This document shows, piece after piece, positions 30,135-41,915 of a stretch of DNA of 56,577 bases (position 1 is its first letter; each line of letters begins with the position of its first letter). Both the position numbers and the translations under genes were made by a program. This DNA is from Stemphylium vesicarium (Eukaryota > Ascomycota > Dothideomycetes > Pleosporales > Pleosporaceae), in contig QXCR01000172.1 of assembly GCA_004380135.1 (NCBI GenBank), forward strand, positions 1 to 56,577, in the 5' to 3' direction. Below the pieces are notes generated by a model. It was not told the origin of the DNA. It saw nothing but the letters and a program-made list of their open reading frames with translations, and made no database searches.

Positions 30135-32030
30135 ATGCCTCGACTCACCCAGTACAACTATGTCTTTGCGATCGGAACCTTTTTCGCTCTCCTCGATGCG
30201 TACAACAACGGTGCTAGTAAGACTTGCGGCGTGCAGCGGACTCGTCTTCCTCACTGACATGTTTCTAGATGATGTTGCTAATGCGTGGGCGACATCTGTC
30301 TCTTCTCGATCAGTCTCGTACCGGCAAGCCATGATCCTGGGTACCATCTTCGAGATGGTCGGAGCCATCACCGTTGGCGCACGTACTGCGGACACAATCA
30401 AGAACGGCATCATTCCTACTGATGCTTTCAAGGGGGATGCTAGCGTTCAGATGCTTGCTTTCACATGTGCTCTGGCTGGTGCCTCCCTATGGGTTATGTG
30501 GTGTACGAAGCACTCTGCCCACGTCTCATCGTCATACTCGCTCATCAGCTCCGTCGCCGGTGTTGGTGTTGCGGTCGCTGGTGCCGCAAACGTACAATGG
30601 GGATGGAACAATGGCAAAGGTCTGGGAGCCATCTTTGCTGGACTCGGAATGGCCCCTTTTGCCTCAGGTTGCTTTGGCGCAATCATCTTCATGCTCATCA
30701 AAACGACGGTTCACATCCGGAAGAATCCCATCCCATGGGCTATCTGGACGGCGCCCTTCTTCTTCCTCGTCGCGGGAACTATCTGCACGCTCTCCATCGT
30801 CTACAAGGGCTCACCTAACCTTGGCCTCAACAAAAAGCCTGCGTGGTACGTCGCTACAGTCACCATGTCTTGTGGTGTTGGACTTGCTCTCCTGTCGTTC
30901 ATCTTCTTCGTTCCGTATCTGCATACCAGAGTCGTCAAGCGCGACAACACGGTTCGCTGGTACCACGTCTTCCAAGGCCCAGCCCTCTTTAAACGTCCCG
31001 CTGCTGAAGGCACAGAGTCAGCCGTCGTACCCGACTACGCCGTTGTCCAGGATGACGACGAGATAACTCCAGCGCCGAGCAGTGGCTCATCATCCCAAGC
31101 CGACAACACGGGGGACGAGAAACAAGCCATCGTCACATCCCAACCCGAGATGTCCTACAAAGAGCTCGTCGCCCAAGGCCAAGAACGTCTCCACGCAAAG
31201 CTCCGATCAAAGCCCGGTGCCCTCGGCTGGGCAATGCGTTACCTCCACACGAACAAGATCACCTCTGGCGAAATCTACGAGAAAAACAACATGCTCATTA
31301 CGCTAAAACGCATCCCAGCCATGCTCACCGTCGGCGCCCTCTACGGCCTAAATTACGACATCCACGCCGCCCAAACCGGTATCCACGGTACCCCCGAAGG
31401 CGCGCGCATGGACCGCGTATACGGCTACGCGCACAAGTACCCCAACGAAGTCGAACACACGTACTCTTTTATCCAGGTACTTACAGCATGCACCGCATCT
31501 TTCGCCCACGGCGCAAACGATATTGGTAACGCGGTGGGGCCGTGGGCCGTCATCTACGGCGCGTGGAACACAGGTGTCGCGTCGGAGAGTAAAGCGAGTG
31601 TGCCCGTGTGGCAACTTGCTGTTCTTTCTGCGACGTTGAGTTTGGGTCTCGTGACGTATGGGTATAATATCATGAAGGTTATGGGGAATAAGATTACTTA
31701 TCATTCGCCTAGTCGAGGTATGTTGCCCGCTCTTTTCCAACCCCCCTCCTTGTTTTATACCGAGCGTACTGACAAACACCAGGCTGCTCGATGGAGATGG
31801 GCGCCGCTCTCACCGTCCTCATCTTCTCGCAATACTCCCTCCCTGTCTCAACTTCCATGTGCATTACCGGCGCGACTGTTGGCGTTGGTCTCTGTAATGG
31901 TAGTTTCAAAGCTGTCAACTGGCAGAGAGTTGGACTATTGGTTTTCTCGTGGATTATGACTATTCCGATTGCGGGGACGATTGGGGGTGTTTCTTGCGCT
32001 ATTGTGCTTAATGCGCCGCATTTTAGGTAG
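30135..32030 (+). CDS. Sodium/phosphate symporter, Pho89 (PiT) family
   Basis: A plasma-membrane inorganic phosphate transporter of 592 residues. Exons 30135-30216, 30269-31717 and 31783-32030 join in frame. Intron 1 (GTAAGA...CTAG) splits the Asn codon of the first PiT signature GANDVANAW (residues 26-34); the second signature, GANDIGNAVGPW, starts at residue 442. About ten to twelve hydrophobic spans flank a long hydrophilic central loop (about residues 255-340, with SGSSSQADNTGDEKQ), the usual layout for fungal PiT proteins. The C-terminal exon holds ISTG-like PVSTSMCITGATVGVGLCNG and ends in NAPHFR. Expression is probably induced by phosphate starvation, as known for the family. Confidence 0.93.
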
Positions 32031-32475
32031 GAGGTGGCTGTGGGAGGGAGGGGAGGGAAGGGTAAGAAGGGGTTATGGGGGAGAGTATTGAGGGGATGGG
32101 GGAAGAGGTGAAGGGGTGAAGGGGTGAAGGGGCGTTCTCGCCGTGGTTGATGGTTTTCCTTGGGCGATGTGAGCGTTTTGCAATAGAATTGTTTTGTGAC
32201 ACTGTTCCATATCATGTTGTAAATGAGCACGCCTCTGAATTTGAACAAGATTTCTCAATAACCCGCCTGTGTAGCTTGTATCCCATCACCATCTCCAGCG
32301 AAGTCAACCGAAGGTCAGCAACCTTTCGTAACATCCTCGGGCCTTGAGACTCATTCATCATCGACATGACGCACCATCTCAGCGCAACCACCATACCACC
32401 AACGCCATGCTAATCGAACACAAGTCATCTATGCCACGCCCAACAAGCGTGAACACAAAAGACAACCTCACTCTA
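32031..32475. other. Convergent spacer with G-rich minisatellite
   Basis: The permease and the RRM gene converge here. At about 32041-32135 the plus strand is strongly purine-rich, with GGGAGGGAGGGGAGGG and then three units of GAAGGGGT at about 32108-32132. It may be the permease 3' end region; no gene is seen. Confidence 0.5.
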
Positions 32476-33713
32476 CTACCCCTCCTGCATTCCGTCCCCG
32501 TCTCCGTCTCCCAGCCTGCCACACCTCCGCCTAATCTGGCCAAACCTCGCCCACGCCTCCTCAGAAACAACACCTCCCGCCTCATCCAAATCTCCATCTG
32601 CATCGTAGTACAAATTCAATTGCCAGTCCACAGCAGGGATAGACGTATCAACATCCGGGGGTGGAAGCCGCAGAATTCCACCAAGACGTTGATGTTGATG
32701 TCGGGCGGGAGGAAAAATCGGGATTCGCGGCATATCTACAATCTCGCTGAAACCTGTGTTCGGCGCTGCGGGTTGTGGACCGGATTCGGTTGAGGTAAAG
32801 TGGTGATAAAGGGTGGATGGGGTGGCGTTCCAGAGCCAAGTTGGTGCGTGGCGGGGTTTTGGGGTGGTTTGAGCTGGAGGGGCGGGGGATTGGTCGCAGT
32901 GGGCTTGGTGGTCTAGGGAATGGGTCGGGAATGAGGTGAGTGGCGTGGTGCCGAGGATGGCAGCGATGGAGGAGGGTTTTTCGGAGATGGGTGCGTGAGG
33001 GACGTCGCTGGGTTCGCGGGTGTGTGGCGAGAAGAGAGTGGGGGGTAGTGTGGGAGACGTGAGTCTGTTTAGGACGTCTGGGCTGTGTTAGTTTACTTGA
33101 AGTATCCCAGTCGGCGTCGCCAATGGCATGTTTGTCGTCACGATGCGGCATCGTAGTCTCCTCACGACGTTTGTGGGGTCCGACTTACCTTTTGAAACAT
33201 TGTTGAATGGCGCTTGAGGTTGTTGAGCAGAAATCGCAGGTGGCGCGATCTTTGTACGTGGAGTAGACCTTGCGCCCAGGGCCGGGAACTCAGACTCCGA
33301 AAAGTTGACGTTGGCGGGAGACGGTTCCTCAGAAGCGACCGCAGTCTCATCCTCGTGAATAAAGCCATCGTGAGTGTCATTAACTACGCCATTAGCAAGC
33401 GCACTATACCATCAACGAGCGGACCGAACTTACTCTTGTAGTTCCCCGAATGGGCGGGCATTACATTGACTTTGCGACCACAGATGCGCCCACCATTCAA
33501 ATCGTTGACCGCTGAGATTCTATCCTGGACTGAGGCAACCATGATATAGACCGTAGATCTAGTCCTGGTCCTCGGGTTCTCCGTACGGACTTGGTCTAAA
33601 ATCTTGTAGCCTTGGAAGAAGTCCTTGATGAAGTTTTCGTCGGCCTCGTAGTGGACGTTGGTGAGCCGGATTACGAGCATGTTCGCGGAGCCGGTGTGGC
33701 CTTGGTAGCTCAT
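32476..33713 (-). CDS. RRM-domain RNA-binding protein
   Basis: A 358-residue protein with one RNA recognition motif at about residues 12-86. Exons 33713-33434, 33383-33189 and 33077-32476 join in frame. The RRM includes LVIRLTNVHYEADENFIKDF (beta1 and helix 1), RSTVYIMVASVQDRISAVND and LNGGRICGRKVNVMPA (helix 2 and beta4). The RNP1 core is degenerate, lacking the usual Gly-Phe pattern. Exon 2 encodes ANVNFSESEFPALGA, a phrase common in fungal proteins with RRM/PAM-like linkers. The rest is Pro/Ser/Thr-rich and probably unstructured. Introns have GTAAGT donors; intron 2 uses the CCCAG acceptor before DVLNRL, not an earlier ACAG, since only that keeps the frame. No precise function can be assigned. 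Confidence 0.82.
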
Positions 33714-35229
33714 CTTGCTGGATTCGTTTCCGAACTGGGTTTAGGGGAGTGATCTTGGTGTTATAATTCTGGTTGAGTGTTTATACGGACGTGGATCGAG
33801 TGAGAACAGGTTCGCCTAGAGAAAAGCCTGGGTTTTATACTGAGTGGCGGCGCTAAATGCTCTTTTCAAGCGCATAGGAAGCAAACTGCTTTGTACTTCA
33901 TTCGGCGATAAGAAAACTGGAGTGATCATGGGGTGTAGCGCTGTGAGCGAAAGGCACAAAAGCACAGGGTCGTTTGGGAAAACACCTGACAAGCGTGTCA
34001 TCTAAGGGTCAATCGCGTCCTCTTGTACCGTCGCAAACGAAATTTGAATTAGGTCTATGTATCTAGAGATTCTTTATGTCAATAGGGGCCGCAAGGGTGG
34101 AAGTATCGTGGCAAACAAGGTTGGGGGCGTCGAAGATCCCGGGGTAAGAGAAGCATACAAAAGTGACATTTTGGTCGGGGCCTTACGGTACTTGGAAGAT
34201 ACCTAGGTAGCGTCGAGGGCGTCAAAACTCCACATTTTGGAATTGTTCAGTGCAGTGAATGTATCGCGACCAGGGGCATAGCCCGTAAGACTCAGCTATC
34301 GTTCAAGATCAAAGGCGTCTCTAAGATGACAAGGACAGCGTGATCAATGACGCACCCTAATGTTGATTAAGAGTCCGTATGAAAGAGCCGAGCAGAATGG
34401 GCAGCTAGCGATCTAGTTTACCAAAGAGTTCCCGATGAGTCGAAAAGGACCGTGGGCCCAGTATCAGAGAATTCACTTTCTATTGCCCCAGTTCAACCAT
34501 TCTTTTCACTTTCTTTCCATTCCTGTTTCTTGGGTCGTCACTAAAGCTGCTGTCGCTACGAGGAAATTCTCCAGGCTTCCTATACTGGTAGCGTAATCGG
34601 TACTATTTAACTGGATGCAACTTTTTAGCCATTGTGGGACTGCCAGTCGGCATGGTGGATCTTCACAATCTCTCTGGAAACGACGCGCACGATGGAGCCC
34701 AAGTCGTGCTAGTTTGTGCATCGATGGTCCTGATGATAATACACCATCTGTTACGGCGTCTCGCTTTGCCGGCGTCTCGTTTGATGGTGTCGGTCTTGGT
34801 GAATGTCCAGACGGGTACGGGAATCATCCGAGGTGAAAGCGGAAGAGTGTAGTGCCGGTTGAGTGGTTCGCCAATGCCCGCGCCGCCTTGGCACTTCAGC
34901 GCTATCCCTTGTTGGTGAGCCGTCTGCTTCCTACCTTCCACCCCTACAATCTACTCCGCGTTGAGTTGGCTTCGTCCAACAGCACTATCTGATCTCTCAC
35001 CTATGTAGCAGCGAAGGACTCAACGAGGCGCAGCCAAAACCTTTGCGGGCCATTCGAGACTACTTGGCGAAGACGCTTCACCCAGTGAAAGGCCGGAATC
35101 GCAGCCCCGAACTTGTTCTTGTGCTATCACCGCATTCCTTTGCCATGTGGATACTCCAGCGCTGGTGCGCATCCTTCTGCCCTCATCCCTACGATCAATT
35201 CACCTGGGATGGACCAGCCTAGATCTCTA
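33714..35229. other. Intergenic or eroded DNA, 1.5 kb
   Basis: No gene is supported. Plus-strand frames at about 34634-34852 overlap a minus-strand frame and carry no domain. Upstream exons of the oxidoreductase remnant at 35233 would be expected here but could not be recognised. Confidence 0.4.
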
Positions 35230-35232
35230 TGC

Positions 35233-35439
35233 ATGGCCACAGAGCTGGGAGTGGACAACGATTACTATTACATGCCATATAGTAGTGGGTATCAGCCTGT
35301 GATTGCGAGGTACGGCATAAAGAATTTGGCAAGGCTCAACGCCATCTCCAAAAAGTACGACTCTTCTCAGGTTTTCCAAAAGCTGCAACCTGGTTATTTC
35401 AAACTTGATGGAGAAGCTCCGTTTGGCGAAAGAGTTTAA
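35233..35439 (+). pseudogene. C-terminal remnant of a BBE-type FAD oxidoreductase
   Basis: The stretch encodes the last about 68 residues of a FAD-linked oxidoreductase with a berberine-bridge C-terminal domain: DNDYYYMPYSSGYQPVIARY, then KNLARLNAISKKYDSSQVFQ, then LQPGYFKLDGEAPF and a stop at 35437-35439. In the family this phrase contains the conserved KKYDP(x)VFQ close to the end. The FAD-binding PP-loop and the rest of the protein are not found upstream, so this is a truncated relic. The frame is open back to 35113, but the residues before 35233 do not resemble the family. Confidence 0.65.
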
Positions 35440-36419
35440 AGAACCACACGAGGACTGCATAGCAGGCACATGAGCAATTGCCGTTTGGAACAGTAGTCAC
35501 TTCGGCTTGTTCTCCAGATCGGGCACGGCCGGCTTCGCCACTTTATACTTTCCGTAAATCGGGTAATGTACGGCGCCCCATCGTCGCTGAGACTTGGACC
35601 ACACTGTCTCTATGCAATAAATGGGTTTCGTTTGTCTCAAACCCCAAGAGCCCTGGCAATATATATGGCAGAGATTTACTTCTACTTTTGCTTGATCACA
35701 ATGCTGTTCTTGCACCTTATCAAGGATATATAAGATTCCCCCGGCGAAAGAACAAGGGCCATATTTTTGCCGCCGGACCTGGATGTTCACGCACAAGTAC
35801 TTCCTGCGCCAGCGGATTTGGGTATCATGCCCATTGGTTAAGATGATAAGATTGGTGTTGTGCGCGCTTAGAAGGATTTTGCCAAAAAGCGGTACGGCGC
35901 GGGTTGTCGTTTTTCAGCTTAGCGTAGTACGTAAGAGGCACCAGCCGTTGTTACCAGGGATGAAGTCACATCATGCTATTGTGCACAGGTCATGAACACA
36001 GACTCGAAACCTCTCTAGTTCTGCGAGAAGCATGAAATGCCCGCCAAAACAACGATGCTCGTCGAATATATCGAGCTTGAGTTACGAGTCGCGAAGAAAG
36101 TGATGGAAAGCAGGTAGAGTGAGTACATAAATCTCACGCTTCCAATATGTCTATAGAGCTATAGCTCTTATCCCACTATGTTGGTTTGAAACCCCTAGCA
36201 CAGCGATCGACAGAGATTGTCTGCAAAGTTGGAGTCGAATTGCTCATCAAATCCTTCCGAGTTTTTTCTCCCGGCCCATGGGTTTGAAGAACCATTGTCT
36301 CCCAGAGAAGTGGTACAATAGCGGATTCATGGGTTTAGTCTTTTCTTTCCTTTTTTTGCGTCTATAACTAGGCCTTCTTGAGTGTTTTCACGTCTTACAT
36401 GGCTGCATTCTGAACGAAG
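35440..36419. other. Intergenic, no gene seen
   Basis: About 1 kb between the oxidoreductase relic and the rhodopsin-like gene. Frames at 35478-35846 and 35783-35995 have no domain. The 3' part contains a T-rich run at about 36340-36360. Confidence 0.45.
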
Positions 36420-38355
36420 ATGAATTCTTATTCTCCCCGCGACCTACACCACGGCACTAAGCAATCTTCGCTTTTCGCTGTTGGCATTCCTTTCATCGCT
36501 ATTACGAGTATGATCCTGTTCTTGCAGATCTATGTAGGAACACGTTTAATGAAGCTGCAGCTGGCGGCAGATGATCGTAGGTCATGGGTGTTCAAGTGAG
36601 TCTTCTTGTGCACTGACCAGAATACAGATCTAATGTTTTCTGGCACCTTCTTCACCATGATGCTTTCAGTTGCGAACATGATGTGTATGCTGATGATATG
36701 CATAGAAGACCACGGATAACATCAAGCTGACGTTGAGACCAAACAGGTGGTCGGTATGGAGTTGGCATGCACAGTGAGTATCAACTCTAATTACCCATTC
36801 GAAGACTAACAGTTTAATAAGCGCTCGATGTCTCCCCTCAAGATCTCACATCGATGCTCAAAGCAAACCTCGCGACCCGCCTTCTTTACGTCGTTGCTAT
36901 CTGCCTAGTCAAATTCAGCATACTCGTATTCTACCTGAGAATAGATCCGAGACGATACACCAGATGGATGGTATACTTCCTAATGGCATGGGTCTTCGCG
37001 CTGTCCGTTGTCACCTTTTTCGTCCTCCTGTTTGTTTGCACGCCGCCGTCGCTATTTTGGAATCCAGCGGGGCAAGCAGAACATCCGGAGAAGTGCTTGC
37101 CACAGCCCACGCAACAGATGTTCTTCAACATCAATGGCATCATGAAGTACGCTTGAATACAACGAACCGGAACATGCAAGGGCGCGTGCTAACTTTTGTC
37201 CCCCTAGCATTATGCAAGATGCGGCCATCTATCTCCTTCCGATGTCAATTGTATTCAATCCGCAGATCCCGCGTTCTCAAAAGATAGCCTTGAGTGCCCT
37301 TCTTTGCGTCGGACTCATCGCTGTTGCCGGTATGTCCTCGCTATCGAGAACAAACAACGATCAATGAAATGATCCAAGCTAGCTGGCTGCGTGCGCTTCT
37401 ACTACGTTTTATTTCTCTCAAACGAAGACGACATATGGTTCTACATGGCAGACTCCTTGAACTGGTGTAGCATCGAGATTTACGCTGGTAAGCCCTCTCC
37501 TACGCCCGGAGCTGCCAACAATCAATCTTGCTTGACCGAATTGCTTGACTTGATTGCAATATTGCAATTTAATCAAGCCAAGCTGCTCTCATTGAGAACT
37601 GCAAGCAATCCAAGCAGCAGAGCGAAGATTGATTGACTTGATTGACTAGGTTGTTCCCTAAATAACACGGAGCTATATTATTGGCAACTTAGTAAGGTTT
37701 TCAATAAATCTACTTAATGCTAGGCTAGTGATCATGTAATACTTCTCCAGTGCTGTAGTTGGCTTACTAAGCGCCAAAAGTGACCACCTAAACTTTGTTC
37801 TCTCAGCCACCTCATGTTGAGAAGAGTGAATGTTCCTTTAATACCTCTCACTTAATTGGCAGCCTTACGGTACACAATCCAATCAATCTGCAAGCAATCT
37901 GCAATCAATCAACGCCTGAAATGCCATCAATCAACTCAACTCAAGCAAGCTCTTCAAAAAACATCAATCAAGCTAACTTTTGAAGCGCGGATTGATTAAG
38001 TTGATTGTTGGCAAGTCTGCCTACGCCTCCCATAGACATCCGCTGACACCAATCTCTTCTAGCGATTGTATGCAGTTGTGGATCAACCTTCAAAGTCTTA
38101 ATGAAAACCTATCTCCCCAAAGTGTGGAGCCACTCCGAAAGAAGTGGTGGACGATCTTTCCATCCCACGCCTCGCAGCAACTACGATCGCTCGCACAGTG
38201 GACAATTTGCATTGAAGCCATTTGGCGCCTCATCGAATAAGTTACATAGTAATCGAAAGTATGGCATCGAAGGACTCACCGAGATTGGCAACGAAAGCGA
38301 AGAGGCAATTGTCAAAGTGGGTGGGACTGATGCTGACGATTTCAAGCGGCAGTGA
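36420..38355 (+). CDS. Rhodopsin-like integral membrane protein
   Basis: A seven-exon gene of the fungal rhodopsin-domain membrane protein family (often annotated near PTH11-type receptors). Exons: 36420-36576, 36628-36684, 36747-36773, 36822-37146, 37208-37329, 37383-37487, 38063-38355; they join in frame to 361 residues. Hydrophobic spans include SLFAVGIPFIAITSMILFLQ, HLMFSGTFFTMMLSVAN, LLYVVAICLVKFSILVFYLR (followed by the basic RIDPRRYTRW) and YFLMAWVFALSVVTFFVLLF. Family phrases are YGVGMHTLDVSPQDL, CTPPSLFWNP, MQDAAIYLLPMSIV and WCSIEIYAAIVCSCGSTFKV. The C-terminal tail is hydrophilic and cytosolic. Exons 2 and 3 are very short (57 and 27 bp), so automated prediction could miss them. 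The last intron is 575 bp because it contains a 501-bp element. Biochemical role unknown. Confidence 0.85.
37513..38013. mobile_element. 501-bp terminal-inverted-repeat element inside an intron
   Basis: Perfect 13-bp terminal inverted repeats (TGCCAACAATCAA at 37513-37525 and its complement at 38001-38013) bound a 501-bp non-coding segment rich in CAATCAA/TTGATTG motifs throughout. It lies within the last intron of the rhodopsin-like gene (37488-38062). Without it the intron would be 74 bp, with donor GTAAGC, a CTGAC branch point and CTTCTAG intact. No target-site duplication is evident. It looks like a MITE; superfamily unknown. Confidence 0.7.
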
Positions 38356-39047
38356 TGGATGGATGGACACGGGGAAATCCACTGGTTTTCCATACATCCA
38401 AAACCTATCGGCTTCAGTAAAGAGTGTGATTTGCAAATAGAGTAGACAAGGAGACAGATATGGTTCGTATGCCTAATCCATGTGATTTTGCTCATGTTAA
38501 GCGCGGAAGGATTCTCCGAGGAACGAGAATCGGCGATTATGCATCAGCTTGCGGTGCATGACTCGCTCCACAAAAACGCGCGTATATGTAATTCGACACA
38601 CGTGATCAATACTAAGTGTTCAGTTCCACATTCACATATCAATACAATTTGTTTGCAGGGTGGGAAGAATTGTGTTGTGACGAGCAGGACATGCAATGGT
38701 TGCCGCCTTCACCTTTGCCTAAGACCATCGCGAATGCAGACATGTGAAACGAGCAAACCGTTGGGATGGATCTCCGTGAGGCGTGTTCCAAACAATTTAC
38801 TCTTGCGGGGATGGTCGTTCTCCACCACGACGAAGGATGCAGTTTAACCGACATGATAACCCCACGCCAATGCTGGCCCCTACTACAGATGCGTTTCCCC
38901 CTTGCTCCATGGCTCTACAAATGGTCCAGGCCACGAGTCAAGAGGTGGAAAACGTCTTCCCCGCGTGAGGAGGGGCAGCTCCTTATGATGTATGAACACC
39001 GATAGTGACTCTCACTCCCTTCCGTTCACTTCACTACATACTTCGAC
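38356..39047. other. Intergenic, no gene seen
   Basis: 0.7 kb between the membrane protein and the epimerase-like gene. Several short overlapping frames, none recognisable. The last 60 bp are a C/T-rich leader. Confidence 0.5.
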
Positions 39048-40258
39048 ATGAGCAAGATACTCATCACCGGCGCGACAGGCTATGTCGGAGGCACAGTGCT
39101 CTCACAGCTCATCGCGAGTACAGCATCCAGCATCCAAAGCCTCACATTTGACCTCCTCATCCGCGAAGATGCCCAAGCAAAGAAGTTGAAAGAAACCTAC
39201 GGCACTCGCGTCAACACCATCAAATGGAGAGGCCAACAGGATACTCTCTTCATCGAAGACACAGCATCAAACTATGACATCATCATCAACATCGGCTCTG
39301 GTTTCATACCCTCAGGCGCCATCGCCTTCGTCAATGGTCTCGCGCGGGGCATCAATGCAGGAAAGCCAGCACCATGGATGCTTCACATATCTGGATGCAC
39401 GAATTTATCTGACCGTCCCTTGACACAACGTCCAATTCCGCTACGAGAGTGGAATGACGAAGCAGACAGCTCTCACATCCTCGATCACATGAAAAAGCTC
39501 GACGACATGGACCCCTACTCACAGCGAACGACGGAAATCGGTGTTCTGGAAACTGCGGCGGAGCTGGGTGTACAAGCCATTAGCGTGAACGTGCCTTGTA
39601 TCTTCGGTGAAGGCGCTGGGCTCTTCAACAAGCAGGGTCTCGTCATTCCGCTCATCATGATGTACGTGGTACAGCATGGGTATGGGTGGAAACTCAACGA
39701 GACGGCGAATTTCGACTGGGTTCACGTCATGGATCTTGCTGATATCTATGTCTTGCTTGTACGGACTATCCTCGGGCGTGAGGACCGTGGAGTCGGGTAT
39801 CTTCCTACTGGGAGGAATGGGATGTTGTTTGCTGCTGTAGGCCGGGCGCTCATCAAAGGTACATAATCTGTGCGATTGGTCTAAATGCCTGTCTCTTGCT
39901 GACTCGCAGTGTAGATATCAACCAAGGCTGCCTAGAAGCAGCATTTGTCGACGGCGTCTTACCACGGGACGGCACGCCGAAGGAGAAAGAAATCCGTTTA
40001 GTGCCGCTGCATGAGATAGCCGACAAATTGACCGCTGGCCGTCGTGACATCGCCGAACGTGGTTGGGGTGGCCATAAAGCTACCAAAGCGGTCCTTGCGC
40101 GCAAACTACTGGGCTGGCAACCGAAAAGGCTGATAGATGCTTGGAAAAAGGATTTCCAGGATGAGCTGGTGGCGTTGAAGGAGAATCGGAGGATGGTAAC
40201 GATGGAGAGTTGTATTGGGGCCACCAAGAGGAAAAGCGTTCAGGATAGAGCAACCTGA
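39048..40258 (+). CDS. NAD(P)-binding epimerase/dehydratase-like protein
   Basis: An atypical short-chain dehydrogenase of 384 residues. Exons 39048-39858 and 39915-40258; the intron (GTACAT donor, GTGTAG acceptor) joins ALIK to DINQGCLEAAF. The Rossmann motif GATGYVG is at residues 8-14 (MSKILITGATGYVGGTVLSQ). Further family features: a hydrophobic strand IIINIGSG, then a Tyr/Lys-poor middle with LDDMDPYSQRTTEIGVLETA, VNVPCIFGEGAGLFNKQG and FDWVHVMDLADIYVLL. This matches the extended-SDR group often annotated NmrA-like or nucleoside-diphosphate-sugar epimerase. A canonical YxxxK catalytic pair is not obvious, so catalysis is uncertain. The C-terminal exon is basic and helical and includes LARKLLGWQPKRLIDAWKKD, a usual ending in this group. 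Confidence 0.85.
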
Positions 40259-41915
40259 ATACCTAGGATAGAATGGAACGTCGTTTTGAAATGTGAGTAA
40301 ATGACTCACGTGTAGTCCAATAGCATCTCTCGGGTACCAGTCGAAACGTCAACACCTACTTACCCTGACTAGTTGTGAAGGTGTGTGACGCTTCGGTGCG
40401 TGAATAGCGAGCATCTGTTGCTGTATTATAGAATAGTTGGAGGCACAAGTACTTGGACCGTGGGAACAGGAGGCAGGAAAGATTGACTTCCGAGCCTGCT
40501 ACTAGATACCTATTCGCCTGATCTAATCACCTACATTCTTAGTTTACGGGAGAGATACTGGGCACCCAGAATCATGCCGGTCAGACTAGAGAGACGGTGA
40601 GGCGAGACATAACCATGGCGAAAATTGACAGAGGCGATGATGGGGTAATAGGACAAGCCTCTAGCGGTGGCTCATGGAGGACGCTTCTGACTGCGACGTC
40701 TTGTTGGTGCGATAAACGGGAGTAAGCCCTCGAACAGCAAGATCGGAAAAGCGTCAGCGGAGTGAATCTTATTGTGTTCGCAGCTATCTCATCTGAGTTG
40801 TTATGAGCATTATGAATACATTCTGCACATTTATTACTCTTCTAGAAGCGTTGCGTACTTCCAACTCCATCCGGGTGCACATACCATCAACCGGCACCAC
40901 TCCTCAATCTACACCATGACGTGCCTAGACCAACCCGAATGCGCTTCCCCAGCCCTAAGCCGCACAAATCATTCCCTAAAAAGCAAGCTCGCGAGCCCAG
41001 AGCGATAGCGCAGGTATCAAGGCTGGCTACGACCGAGTTCGCAGGCCGATTCGGTCCCAGCCGGCAGAGCCGAGAAAACCCTCCCCCTCCAAGTCCCAGT
41101 AGTGAGCAAACTACCGACGCCGTCGACACCATGCCCTTGCATGATTGCCAGAACCGTCGTGTGTTAGCACAAAGGGACCACGCTCCACATGGCTCCGTTG
41201 CCATTCCTCGCCTCACAGTGCGGCGGAGCGGGATTAGAGTGATCTAGTAAGCCCTATCTTGTCAGACTTAAGCTCAAAATTCATGCCACCGACCGCCGAT
41301 CGGTGGCGGTAAGTCTCGCTTCTAGTGGCTTGGCGTGCATACGCTCTCGTGGTCGACCAGCGGGTGACTAGCGAGGGGCCTTGCAGCTTGCTGTTTTCTT
41401 TGGCGGTGCCAGCTTTTGTGGAAGATGGGGTTGCAATGGGGATGAGTTTTGCTGACTGACCGGATCTGTGCCGTTGGTGAGGATCGCGATGGCATGGCTG
41501 CGATTGGAAGGTGACACTGATCCGGCTGTCACGGCACTGTCTTGTTTGACCGAGGCCCCTGGATCCCAACGGTTACTGCGTAGAACACGCACGTATGATC
41601 CCTTGCACAATGCATGTCGTGACACAATAAGTCGAAGTCGTGAATATAATTATCGATAGTATTTGTTGTTGATTTCGAGACTCTTCTTGGGGTATCATCG
41701 CGTCGGAAGACCCGGATCGAAAACGAAGACGCGGAAACATTGTTTGGTGGAACCACAAACCAGCATCAGCCCCCTCTTCCGCCCTAAAGACAAAAAGCAA
41801 AACCCCAGAACCCTGTGAACGCCTCGTTGATGCAACGCTATGCTATGCAATAAGTCCCCTCTATGTCGTGAAAACATTGCTTCTTCCCTAATTCGTTTTT
41901 CAATCTGAAACGGGG
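40259..41915. other. Intergenic, 1.7 kb, no gene seen
   Basis: Between the epimerase-like gene and the 3' end of the glycosyltransferase. Opposite-strand frames at 40887-41247 and 41234-41569 are Arg/Ser-rich shadows of each other, and nothing could be recognised. Confidence 0.45.
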
